Assembly: GCA_963205005.1 (NCBI GenBank)
Contig: CAUJHW010000169.1
Span: 1-50,524 of the forward strand
DNA from: Pseudomonadota bacterium
GTDB taxonomy: Bacteria; Pseudomonadota; Alphaproteobacteria; Caulobacterales; Caulobacteraceae
Reading direction: 5' to 3'
Length of the DNA stretch: 50,524 bases
The notes beneath the pieces were generated by a model, which was given only the letters and a program-made list of their open reading frames with translations, was not told the origin of the DNA and ran no database searches. The position numbers and the translations under genes are program-made. Positions 25,490-33,303 of this stretch are shown one piece after another (the first letter of the stretch is position 1; each line of letters starts with the position of its first letter).

Positions 25490-26165
25490 AGGCGACCAGT
25501 CCCGCGCTCAACCCATGGAAGAGGTTAAACGGCCCGACGACCGTCGGATAGGGCTTGAGGAACTCCCAGACGAAACGGGTCGCGCCGTACCAGATGCACA
25601 GCGCATAGAACCCGCGCCTCATGGCCCAGGGCCGCCGCCGCGCCAGTCCTTCCAGGTAGAAGGCCAGGAACACGGCCATCGCCAGGCTCTCGTAGACCTG
25701 AACCGGGTGGCGGCCGATCCCGTCGCCGAGATCGACGGCCCAGGGCAGGGCGGTGGGCGCGCCATAGGTCCCGTCGGGCAGTCCGGCGAACAGGCAGCCC
25801 CAGCGTCCGATGACCAGGCCCAGCGCGAAGGGACCGACGAACACCCCGCCGGTCGAGCCGGTGATCCTGCGGGCGGCCTTGTAGATCTCGACGCCGACGA
25901 TGGCGCCCACCAGCGCGCCGACCACGCTGTGCGACAGGGCCGGGTGTGCGCCCTGCAGGGTGTTGAGCGATCCGGCCAGCCATGCGCCGGGGATCGCGCC
26001 GGCCGCCAGGGCCGCGAAATAGCCGCCGCCCACCTTGCCCGCCACCTGCTCGGTCAGGCCCTTCAGCCGCCAGCGGTAAAGGAGCACGCTGAACGCCAGC
26101 CCCGCGCCCCAGGCCGCGAGGTCGAACACCGTGTGCGCCCAGACCGCAGTGGGGACGTGGATCAT
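25398..26165 (-). CDS. Lgt-like membrane protein (prolipoprotein diacylglyceryl transferase homologue)
   Basis: 255 residues with about seven transmembrane helices. The Lgt core is recognisable: HSVVGALVGAIVG (His equivalent to HGG of Lgt), VIGRWGCLFAGL (Arg of the GRxGNF signature), GDGIGRHPVQVYESL and YGATRFVWEFL (second Arg). The Asn and Glu residues of the Lgt signature GRxGNFINGE are replaced (Cys, Ala, Leu/Pro). Lgt moves diacylglycerol from phosphatidylglycerol to lipoproteins. This paralogue probably handles a glycerophospholipid but may not lipidate proteins. First gene of the operon with the Tes-like enzyme. Confidence 0.82.
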   Translation of the reverse strand: MIHVPTAVWAHTVFDLAAWGAGLAFSVLLYRWRLKGLTEQVAGKVGGGYFAALAAGAIPGAWLAGSLNTLQGAHPALSHSVVGALVGAIVGVEIYKAARRITGSTGGVFVGPFALGLVIGRWGCLFAGLPDGTYGAPTALPWAVDLGDGIGRHPVQVYESLAMAVFLAFYLEGLARRRPWAMRRGFYALCIWYGATRFVWEFLKPYPTVVGPFNLFHGLSAGLVAYGWIYAVGSRRRDRAEGRALPVPGPDHEPV

Positions 26166-26204
26166 GACTTCGGTTTAGGGCGCAGTGGCCCCAGATGGAA
26201 ACGG

Positions 26205-26225
26205 CTCCCTCTCCGCCTGAGGGAG
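26205..26225. repeat. Short hairpin CTCCCTC/GAGGGAG
   Basis: 7-bp stem with a 7-nt loop just upstream of the Lgt-like gene, between it and the amt stop. Same core as the hairpin at 11003-11033. It may act as a terminator for amt or belong to a dispersed palindrome family. Confidence 0.45.
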
Positions 26226-26297
26226 ATGCTGTCGCCGCATCCTGACCGGAAGCTTTCCTGGCGCGTCAGCGCCGCTCAAAGCAACCCCGGAAAACTC

Positions 26298-26356
26298 GGA
26301 CGACACAGAAGGCTCCGGAGCCGAGACGAACCGGCAGCACGCCTTCCGTGCCGTCC
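26298..26356. repeat. Imperfect inverted repeat in amt/Lgt-like spacer
   Basis: GGACGACACAGAAGG (26298-26312) is the near-complement (13 of 15) of CCTTCCGTGCCGTCC (26342-26356), with a palindromic GGCTCCGGAGCC at 26311-26322. The right flank continues GTGCTTTCTGTGGTTCCC, a sequence style common in dispersed non-coding repeats. The 244-bp spacer around it (26166-26409) has no convincing gene, but must hold the promoter of the Lgt-like operon. Confidence 0.5.
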
Positions 26357-26409
26357 GTGCTTTCTGTGGTTCCCATGACGGCGCCTCCGGCGCGCTGCGC
26401 CCCGCAGTC

Positions 26410-27705
26410 CTAGTTCTGGTAGGCGCGCTCGCCGTGGCTGGACATGTCGAGGCCGTCCTCAATGGCCTCGGGGCTGGCGCGCAGGCCGACGGTGAACTTG
26501 CAGAGCAGCAGGATCGCCGCCGAGGCGACAGCCGACCAGGCGCACACCGCCGCAACGCCGATGGCCTGAACGCCGAACTGGCTGGCGGGGCCCATGCCCT
26601 CTGCGTAGCCCGTGCCGCCCAGCTGGGTGGTGGCGAGACCCGCCACCAGCAGGGTCCCCAGGATGCCGCCGACCCCATGCACGGCGAAGACGTCGAGGCT
26701 GTCGTCCAGCTTGAAGCGGTGCTTGACGATGTCGACGGCGTGGAAACAGACAACGCTGGCCACGGCGCCCAGGATCACGCCGCCGATAGGCCCGACGAAG
26801 CCGGAGGCCGGGGTCACGGTGGCCAGGCCCGCGACCACGCCCGTGACCGCCCCGATCATCGAGGACCGGCCGAAACGCAGCTTCTCGATGATGGCCCAGA
26901 CCAGGCCCGCGGTCGCCGCCGACATGTGGGTGGCCACCAGGGCCCCGCCGGCGGAGGCGTCGGCGGCCAGGGCGCTACCGGCGTTGAAACCGTACCAGCC
27001 GACCCAGAGCATGCCGGCGCCCATCATGGTCATGCCGGGGTTGTGCGGGGGATGGACGTCCTTGGGGAAGATGTCGCGCGGGCCCAGCATGGCGACCGCG
27101 ACCAGCGAGGCGATGCCCGCCGTGGCGTGGACCACCAGCCCGCCCGCGTAGTCCATCACGTGCAGGCCGGCCAGCCAGCCGCCACCCCAGACCCAGTGGC
27201 AGACGGGCGCATAGACCAGCAGCAGCCACAGGCCCGAGAACATCAGCACCGCGCCGAACTTGATCCGCTCCACATAGGCGCCGACGATCAGCGCCGGGGT
27301 GATGATGGCGAACGTCATCTGGAAGGCGAAGAACACGGTCTCGGGCAGCGTTCCAACGACGCTGCCGCGGACGCCGGGAAGTCCGAACTTGGCCAGGTCG
27401 CCGATCAGCGGGTGGGTTCCGGAAAAGGCCAGGCTGTAGCCGCCGAGCAGCCAGACCACCGAGGCGAGGCAGGCGATGGCCACGCAGTGCATCATCACCG
27501 ACAGGGCGTTCTTGGCGCGCACAAGGCCCGCATAGAACAGGGCCAGGCCCGGCAGGGTCATGAACAGGACCAGGGCCGTCGCGGCCAGGATCCATGCCGT
27601 GTTGGCCGGGTCGGCCACCGGTGCCGCCGTCTGGGCCCTGGCCGCGGATGCGGTCACGAGCAGCAGCAGTGTCGAAAGCCCGGCGAGCGCGCGTGCGCGG
27701 TTCAT
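26410..27705 (-). CDS. amtB: Ammonium transporter
   Basis: 431 residues with a signal sequence (ending ASAARA) and eleven hydrophobic helices. Amt hallmarks: LFYAGLVRAKNALSVMM, the twin-His pore residues in DYAGGLVVHATAG and SLDVFAVHGVGGILGT, and FQMTFAIITPALI (Phe gate region). It moves ammonium/ammonia inward. A glnK-type PII gene often precedes amtB but none is present here, so control by PII must act from elsewhere. The 5' region carries a possible NtrC-like dyad (27773-27789). Confidence 0.94.
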   Translation of the reverse strand: MNRARALAGLSTLLLLVTASAARAQTAAPVADPANTAWILAATALVLFMTLPGLALFYAGLVRAKNALSVMMHCVAIACLASVVWLLGGYSLAFSGTHPLIGDLAKFGLPGVRGSVVGTLPETVFFAFQMTFAIITPALIVGAYVERIKFGAVLMFSGLWLLLVYAPVCHWVWGGGWLAGLHVMDYAGGLVVHATAGIASLVAVAMLGPRDIFPKDVHPPHNPGMTMMGAGMLWVGWYGFNAGSALAADASAGGALVATHMSAATAGLVWAIIEKLRFGRSSMIGAVTGVVAGLATVTPASGFVGPIGGVILGAVASVVCFHAVDIVKHRFKLDDSLDVFAVHGVGGILGTLLVAGLATTQLGGTGYAEGMGPASQFGVQAIGVAAVCAWSAVASAAILLLCKFTVGLRASPEAIEDGLDMSSHGERAYQN

Positions 27706-27772
27706 GGCGTCTACCCCCTGATCGGCGCGATCTGCGGCTTTCCCGCTATCTGCCTAAGCGTCGAACAGATCG

Positions 27773-27789
27773 TGCATAGGCATTGTGCA
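27773..27789 (-). promoter_or_regulatory. Possible NtrC-like dyad upstream of amtB
   Basis: TGCACAATGCCTATGCA, read on the minus strand and centred about 75 bp before the amtB start, has TGCA half-sites spaced as in NtrC sites (TGCAC-N-GTGCA type), but one half-site is imperfect. No sigma-54 GG-N10-GC promoter was found between it and the gene, which weakens the call. Confidence 0.25.
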
Positions 27790-27919
27790 GAAACGCCGCC
27801 AATGGCGTTCGGACGGGGTCGGCTCCGGACCCCCACCCGTCACCGATTTCGCCGCCTTTGTAGGCAGATGGCGCCGAAAACCCGGGCAATCGACGGGTTC
27901 GCGATCTGCGGCCGTGATC

Positions 27920-29053
27920 TCAGCGAATCCCGGACTGGGTCGCTGCGGCGGGATCCGGGGTCGCCAGCGGCGCGGATTCTTCGGCGTCGAGATCGGCGCT
28001 GATGGTGCAGATCACGCCCTGCGGCGGATAGTCGATCCGCACCTCGCCGTGCAGGTCCGCGGCAAGTCCGCGTTCGATCAGGCGGGTGCCGAAGCCGGCG
28101 CGGGAGGGGAGTTTCACCACCGGGCCGCCATGCTCGCGCCAGACCATGTCGAGGCGACGCCGGCCGGCCTCGAGGGACAGGGTCCAGTCCAGGCTGACCG
28201 CGCCGTCGTGTCCGGAGAGCGCGCCATACTTGACCGCGTTGGTCGCCAGTTCGTGAACCGCCAGGGCCACGGCGATGGCGGTCTTCGGCGGAAGGCGCAC
28301 ATCGGGGCCGTTGAGCGTGACCCTGTCTTCGCCCAGCCCGCTGCGGAAGGGCAGGGCGGCCTGTGCCGCGATCTGCCGCAGATCGGCCCCGGACCACTGC
28401 TCGTCGGTGAGAACGTCGTGGGCCTTGCTGAGGGCGAGCACCCGCAGGGTCAGGGTGTCGCGGATCCGCACCGGAACCTCGGCGCTGCGCAGGGTCTGGG
28501 CCACGATCGACTGCACGGTGGCCAGGGTGTTCTTCACCCGGTGGTTCAGTTCGTTGACCATCAGTCGCAGGTGTTTGCGGTCACGCTCCTGGCGCAGGAC
28601 CGCGGCGCGCAGGGTGTCCAGCCGCTCGCGGGCCTCATACTGCCGCCGCCGACCGCGGAGCGCGGTCTGGACCACGCTGACCAGGGTGGTCGGATGAAAC
28701 GGGCGCTCCAGGAAGGTGATGTTGCCCAGGGTTTCACTGAGCCGCGCCGCGGCCGGATTTCGCTCGATGCCGCCGCCTCTGTGGGCCAGCAGGATGATGG
28801 GAAAGTCCGACCAGGATGGCTGGGTGTCGATCCACCGCACCAGGGCCGCGTAGCCATGTTCCTGCAGGACCTCCTCGACCAGCAACGCCAGACCCGCGCC
28901 TTCCTGAAGCTCGCTGATCAGCCCGGCGAGATCACCGCAGGAGGTCGCGGCGATCCCCGCCTCGCCCAGGATCTGGGCCGCGAGCCCGGCGTCGCGGCCG
29001 TGGGGGGCCAGGATCAGGGCGCGCTCGGACGACTCCGCGGGACCGCGTGTCAC
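27920..29053 (-). CDS. HWE-family histidine kinase with degenerate receiver domain
   Basis: 377 residues from GTG 29053. Residues ~10-130 have the alternating pattern of a response-regulator receiver (RALILAPHGRDAGLAAQ... FLERPF), but the phospho-acceptor Asp is missing (LALLVEEVL). Then the HWE kinase: H-box ELNHRVKNTLATVQSIV, ATP-binding AVHELATNAVKYGALS, WREHGG and GFGTRLIERGL. The output partner is unknown; no response regulator is adjacent. GTGA overlap with the upstream KaiC-like gene argues for a joint pathway. Confidence 0.87.
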   Translation of the reverse strand: MTRGPAESSERALILAPHGRDAGLAAQILGEAGIAATSCGDLAGLISELQEGAGLALLVEEVLQEHGYAALVRWIDTQPSWSDFPIILLAHRGGGIERNPAAARLSETLGNITFLERPFHPTTLVSVVQTALRGRRRQYEARERLDTLRAAVLRQERDRKHLRLMVNELNHRVKNTLATVQSIVAQTLRSAEVPVRIRDTLTLRVLALSKAHDVLTDEQWSGADLRQIAAQAALPFRSGLGEDRVTLNGPDVRLPPKTAIAVALAVHELATNAVKYGALSGHDGAVSLDWTLSLEAGRRRLDMVWREHGGPVVKLPSRAGFGTRLIERGLAADLHGEVRIDYPPQGVICTISADLDAEESAPLATPDPAAATQSGIR

Positions 29054-30549
29054 GCCGACGTCTCGCCCAGCAGCCCGACGCCCGAGCCGACGAAGTTGGG
29101 CGCGCCGCGCAGGACGCCCTGGAAGTTCGTCAGCGGCGGGCCGAGGACCAGGCCGCGGGCGCCGATCTCGTACTCGCGAATGGTCTTTTCGTGGGGACCC
29201 GACCGCTTCTTGATCACCGAGATCGCGCGACGCACCTCGCCGATCGCCTCGAAGTACCGGAGCAGCATGACGGTGTCGGCCAGGTATGTGACATCGAGCG
29301 GCGCCTTCATGTCGCCCACGAGGCCGTGCTGGGCCACCGTCAGGAAGGTCGTCGCCCCCTGCCGGTTCAGGAACTGCAGCAGCTCATGGATATGCAGAAG
29401 CAGGAAATGCTCCTCCGGCATGGCCGCCTGGTATCCGTTGAGGCTGTCGATCACGACGGTCCGGGCGCCCATCGTATCGATGCAGGCGCGGACCTTGGCG
29501 GTGAACTCGCCCGGCGACAGCTCGGCGGCATCGATCTGCTGGATGAACAGGTCGCCGGAATCGATCGCGCTCTGGAGGTCCAGCCCAAGGCTGCGGGACC
29601 GTTCGATCAGCAGGCCCAGTTCCTCGTCGAAGACGAACACGGCCGCCTTCTCGCCCCGGCCGATGGCCGAAAGGGCGAAGGTGAGGCTGAGCAGGGACTT
29701 TCCGGTCCCGGCGGGTCCCAGGATCAGGCAGCTCGAGCCGCGGTCCAGCCCGCCGCCCATCAGGCCATCCAGACCCTTGATGCCGCTCTTGAGCGGGGTG
29801 CGGTCGAAGACGGTGCGGTGTTCGCTGGAGATGAGGCGCGGGTAGACCTCCAGACCGCCGGTCTTGATCGTGAAGTCGTGGTAGCCGCCCCGGTACTTGC
29901 GGCCGCGGTACTTGACCACGCGGATGCGGCGGCGCTCGGCGCCGTATTCCGGCGCCAGCTCTTCCAGCCGGATCACGCCGTGGGCGACGCTGTGAACCGT
30001 CTTGTCCTGGTTCTCGCTGGTCATGTCGTCCAGAAGCAGCACGGTCGCGCCATGCCTGGCGAAGTAGTGCTTGAGGGCCAGAACCTGACGCCGGTACCGC
30101 AATGAATTCTGCGCCAGCAGGCGGATCTCCGAGAGGCTGTCGATGACGATACGCGAGGGGCGCGATCGTTCGACCGCATCGAAGATCATCCGGGTGGTCT
30201 CGCCCAGCTCCAGGTCGGATGAGTAGAGCAGGCTCTGCTGCTGCATCTCGTCCAGCAGGCTCTCGGGCGGCACGAGTTCGAAGATGTCGAGGCCGGCCAG
30301 GTCCCAGCCGTGGGACAGCGACGTCTGGCGCAGCTCATGCTCGGTCTCGGAAAGGGTGATGTAGAGGCTCTTCTCACCGGCGGCGGCGCCGGCGAGGAGA
30401 AAGCTGAGGGCCGCCGTGGTCTTGCCGGCCCCGGGGCTGCCCTCGATCAGGTACAACCGGTCGCGGGTCAGGCCGCCGCAGAGAATGTCATCCAAGCCGG
30501 CGATGCCCGTGGTCGCCTGCGAGGCGTCGAGCGCCACGGTCGATGTCAT
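29050..30549 (-). CDS. KaiC-like double-domain ATPase
   Basis: 499 residues from ATG 30549 (one six codons upstream is possible). Two RecA-like domains, each with a P-loop: GSPGAGKT at 37-44 and GPAGTGKS at 278-285. Also ITLSETEHELRQ, RIVIDSLSEIR and, in the second half, FVFDEELG and VVIDSLNGYQ (Walker B). The sequence ends ISVIKKRSGPHEKTIREYEIG, very like KaiC. At the place of the KaiC autophosphorylation pair (Ser-Thr) the sequence reads LDVTYLADT, so phosphorylation may differ. No kaiA or kaiB is nearby. Likely a signalling ATPase acting with the coupled kinase; a clock role is unproven. Confidence 0.9.
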   Translation of the reverse strand: MTSTVALDASQATTGIAGLDDILCGGLTRDRLYLIEGSPGAGKTTAALSFLLAGAAAGEKSLYITLSETEHELRQTSLSHGWDLAGLDIFELVPPESLLDEMQQQSLLYSSDLELGETTRMIFDAVERSRPSRIVIDSLSEIRLLAQNSLRYRRQVLALKHYFARHGATVLLLDDMTSENQDKTVHSVAHGVIRLEELAPEYGAERRRIRVVKYRGRKYRGGYHDFTIKTGGLEVYPRLISSEHRTVFDRTPLKSGIKGLDGLMGGGLDRGSSCLILGPAGTGKSLLSLTFALSAIGRGEKAAVFVFDEELGLLIERSRSLGLDLQSAIDSGDLFIQQIDAAELSPGEFTAKVRACIDTMGARTVVIDSLNGYQAAMPEEHFLLLHIHELLQFLNRQGATTFLTVAQHGLVGDMKAPLDVTYLADTVMLLRYFEAIGEVRRAISVIKKRSGPHEKTIREYEIGARGLVLGPPLTNFQGVLRGAPNFVGSGVGLLGETSA

Positions 30550-30640
30550 TTCTGTCCTTCTGTCCAATCCGCCGCACAGCGGAGCCGCCCCTACCCAGAA
30601 AACTCACGTTTCCGGTTCGGGTTCCGGCGTCGGACGGACG

Positions 30641-31990
30641 TTAGGCGGCGAGCCGCAGTCGCGGTTCGCGCACCGCCAGGATCAGGATCAGCAGGGCCGC
30701 GGCGAGGAAGCCCAGCGAGGCGCCGAAGACGAAGCTGTAGCCGAACAGGTCGGCCACGGCGCCGCCGACCAGCGGGCCGAGGGTGGCGGTGATGCTCTCG
30801 GCCGTGGCCGAGACGGCAATGCGCATCGGCAGGTCGTCGCGCTCGCCGAACTCCAGGATCATGGTCTGGGCGGCCATCATGTAGCCGGCCTGTGCGGCAC
30901 CCAGGCCGAAGAATGACATGAAGATCGCCGGCGTCGAATGCACGGTCATCAGCAGGACGGTGGCGGCGATCCAGGCGGCGACGGAGAAGATCAGCACCAG
31001 CCGGAAGCCGGTCTTGTCGCCCAGGTAGCCCCAGATCAGGTTCGAGGCGGTGTCCGCGCCCAGGAAGCCCAGCGAGAGCAGGCCGAGCGTCATGCCGGTC
31101 ATCTCGATCTTCTCGCCGACGTAGAGGATGTAGAACGGGGTGGCGATCCGGGCCGAGGTGGCCAGCATCTGCACGATCAGGAAGAAGGCGTAGGCCCGGT
31201 CCTCGGCGATCAGCTTGGGAAAGTCGCGCAGGCGGTCGCGAAACCGGCCTTCGGCCCGGGTGGTCGGCGGCTCGGGCTCCTTTAGAAGCATCTGCAGGGC
31301 CCACAGGCCGATGGTGGTCAGGATGCAGGCGAACAGGAACGTCGTCGCATAGCCGTTGCCGAACAGGTTGCCGCCGATGAAGTAGCGCCCGGCAACGAAG
31401 GCCAGGACCGCGGCGATCGCCCCGCCGGTGGCGTTGCGCCACGCCTGCAGCCGCCCCCGCCGGCTGAGCGGTATCACCTTGGACATCAACAGGCTGAACA
31501 CCACCCGCTGGGCGCCCATGAAGATGCCGAACATCAGCATGAAGAACAGCACGGACCAGACCAGCGGCTGAACCTCGACCCGGCCCCATGGCAGGGTGAG
31601 CACGTACTTGTCGTTGGTGACGAACCAGGCCGACAGCGCGATCCCCAGGATCGCCACGCGCCCCAGGCCGCCCATCAGCATGGCGGCGGGCATCACCTTC
31701 TTGCGGTGCTCGATCTTGGTGCCGGCGAAGATGGGCGAGATGATCCCGCCCACCTGCTGCAGCGCCAGGCCCAGACCAACGATGGCGTTGGAGCCGGAGA
31801 TCATGTGCAGGTAGGCCGGAAGGAAGGTGGGCGCATTCACCAGCCGGAAGCCGGTCATTCCCAGCATGCCGTGCAGGTAGTTGCCGAGGTAGTTTCGTTT
31901 CAGGTTGTCCCAGACGAACTTCTCGTAGGCGGCCTCGCGCTCGGCCAGGTCATCTTCGACGGGCGCGGTGGTCTCGATACTGGTGTCCAA
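30641..31990 (-). CDS. MFS transporter
   Basis: About 449 residues with 12 transmembrane segments and a hydrophilic N-terminal tail (AEREAAYEKFVWDNLKRNYL). MFS features include the loop AGTKIEHRKKVMPAA between helices 2 and 3 and WGYLGDKTGFRLVL in the second half. The start is uncertain: TTG at 31990 is proposed because the Arg-rich sequence upstream (to 32083) is unlike protein-coding DNA here. Substrate unknown. Confidence 0.8.
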   Translation of the reverse strand: MDTSIETTAPVEDDLAEREAAYEKFVWDNLKRNYLGNYLHGMLGMTGFRLVNAPTFLPAYLHMISGSNAIVGLGLALQQVGGIISPIFAGTKIEHRKKVMPAAMLMGGLGRVAILGIALSAWFVTNDKYVLTLPWGRVEVQPLVWSVLFFMLMFGIFMGAQRVVFSLLMSKVIPLSRRGRLQAWRNATGGAIAAVLAFVAGRYFIGGNLFGNGYATTFLFACILTTIGLWALQMLLKEPEPPTTRAEGRFRDRLRDFPKLIAEDRAYAFFLIVQMLATSARIATPFYILYVGEKIEMTGMTLGLLSLGFLGADTASNLIWGYLGDKTGFRLVLIFSVAAWIAATVLLMTVHSTPAIFMSFFGLGAAQAGYMMAAQTMILEFGERDDLPMRIAVSATAESITATLGPLVGGAVADLFGYSFVFGASLGFLAAALLILILAVREPRLRLAA

Positions 31991-32203
31991 ATCCCGTCGC
32001 CGCCTGGCGGGCGTATCCCGCGCGGCTCTCCCTGCCTGGTTTCTGATTCGAAGAACCGGTCTGTGCCGGCGTCGTTCTCTCAATGCTAGGAGGATTTACC
32101 CGGGGCGCAACGGGCAAGGCGCGCGAACGGTCGAATACGGTGTGACGCTTGACCGCAGCTCCGCCTTGGCCGAACTGATCGGGGGCAACCGAGGAAATAG
32201 ACG

Positions 32204-32662
32204 ATGCGCAGGATCGTTCTGGGTGTGCTGGCCGCCATCGGGCTCGCAGGCGCGGCGCAGGCGGCGGATTTCGTGGTCGTGGCCTCGACCGATCCGGCCA
32301 TTCCCCGTGGACGCGAAGTCGAGGCCGGCGAGCGGCTGCCGCTGGGCGTGGGCAAGACCCTGGTCGTGATCGACACCGCCGGCCAGGTGACCCGGCTGAC
32401 CGGGACCGAGGCCGGCGCGATGGCGCCGCGGCGCCAGCAGCTGGCCAGCGTCAATGCCGAGAAGATGGCGATCCTGAAGATGCTGGTGGCCCAGCCGCGA
32501 ACGCGCCGGGGCGCCGCGCTGGAGAAGCCCGCCTGTCCGGACGCAGCCAGCCTGACCCGGCTGGATCCGATCCTCGATGCCGCCCAGGTGGACGGCTGTC
32601 TGACCACGGCGCGCGGCGCGTTCGAAGCCTATGTGGAAGCGGCGCTGGTCCCGGCGAACTAG
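32204..32662 (+). CDS. Hypothetical exported protein
   Basis: 152 residues with a signal peptide (MRRIVLGVLAAIGLAGAAQA). The mature part contains ADFVVVASTDPAIPRGREVEAGERLPLGVGKTLVVIDTAGQVTRL, a beta-rich domain, and a C-terminal segment with two cysteines (PACPD, DGCLTT). No family recognised. Convergent with the DUF6134 gene, whose stop is adjacent. Confidence 0.75.
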   Translation: MRRIVLGVLAAIGLAGAAQAADFVVVASTDPAIPRGREVEAGERLPLGVGKTLVVIDTAGQVTRLTGTEAGAMAPRRQQLASVNAEKMAILKMLVAQPRTRRGAALEKPACPDAASLTRLDPILDAAQVDGCLTTARGAFEAYVEAALVPAN

Positions 32663-33268
32663 TCAGACCCGCTTGTATTCCATCTTCGAGCCGTCCTCGA
32701 GCTTGCCCTTCAGGGCCACCCAGACCCCTGAGGCGTCGTAGAAATCGTCGATTTCGGCCTCGCCGCGCACCGACCAGTGGCCCGGCGCCACCTGGGTGCA
32801 ACGCACCTTCAGCATCTTGCCTTCCTGCTGGTTGAACAGGGGCTTGCCGAAGCTGGCGGGGTTCCAGTGGCTGAGCGGCATGGCGTCGGCCGGGCCGCGC
32901 TGCGGGCCGCCGGGGCCATTGATCTGCACGTAGGAGCCCATGGCCTTCGCGGAAGCCCGGGTCACCTTGCCGTTGCCGTCGGTGGTGGTGTCGATGCTGG
33001 CCCACTTGCCGTCGGCCCACTTCTCCACGGCGGTGTGCTTGTACCTGTAGACCGGCACCGGGCCGACCTTGACCGTCATGGCCACGTTGGTGGTGATGAC
33101 GCGGTTGGCGTCGTCGCCGGCGAACACCAGCTGGTGTTCTCCCACCTTCGTCCCGTTGCGGAAGACCTGAAAGGCGATGCGGCCGGGGCCGGCCAGGGCC
33201 AGGCCGGGCGCCATCGCCAGGCCTGCGCCGCCCAGGATCAGCTCGCGCCTTCCGATGATCAGGCTCAT
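32663..33268 (-). CDS. DUF6134-like exported protein with twin-Arg signal
   Basis: 201 residues. The N-terminus IIGRRELILGGAGLAMAPGLALA carries a twin-arginine before a hydrophobic stretch, so Tat export is likely. The mature domain (IAFQVFRNGTKVGEHQLVF ... VYRYKHTAVEKWADGKW ... ALKGKLEDGSKMEYKRV) is the beta-rich pattern of DUF6134, a periplasmic or lipid-binding-like fold of unknown role. It closes a minus-strand run headed by the TonB receptor. Confidence 0.75.
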   Translation of the reverse strand: MSLIIGRRELILGGAGLAMAPGLALAGPGRIAFQVFRNGTKVGEHQLVFAGDDANRVITTNVAMTVKVGPVPVYRYKHTAVEKWADGKWASIDTTTDGNGKVTRASAKAMGSYVQINGPGGPQRGPADAMPLSHWNPASFGKPLFNQQEGKMLKVRCTQVAPGHWSVRGEAEIDDFYDASGVWVALKGKLEDGSKMEYKRV

Positions 33269-33303
33269 TTCGACATCCTCATAGTTCGACGTTCGGCGAC
33301 AGA

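Noticed and set aside
27706..27772. Sigma-54 promoter for amtB
   Set aside because: No GG-N10-GC pair with surrounding consensus was found between the NtrC-like dyad and the gene.
29050..30549. Full circadian clock operon kaiABC
   Set aside because: No kaiA- or kaiB-like frame is present on either strand in the neighbourhood.
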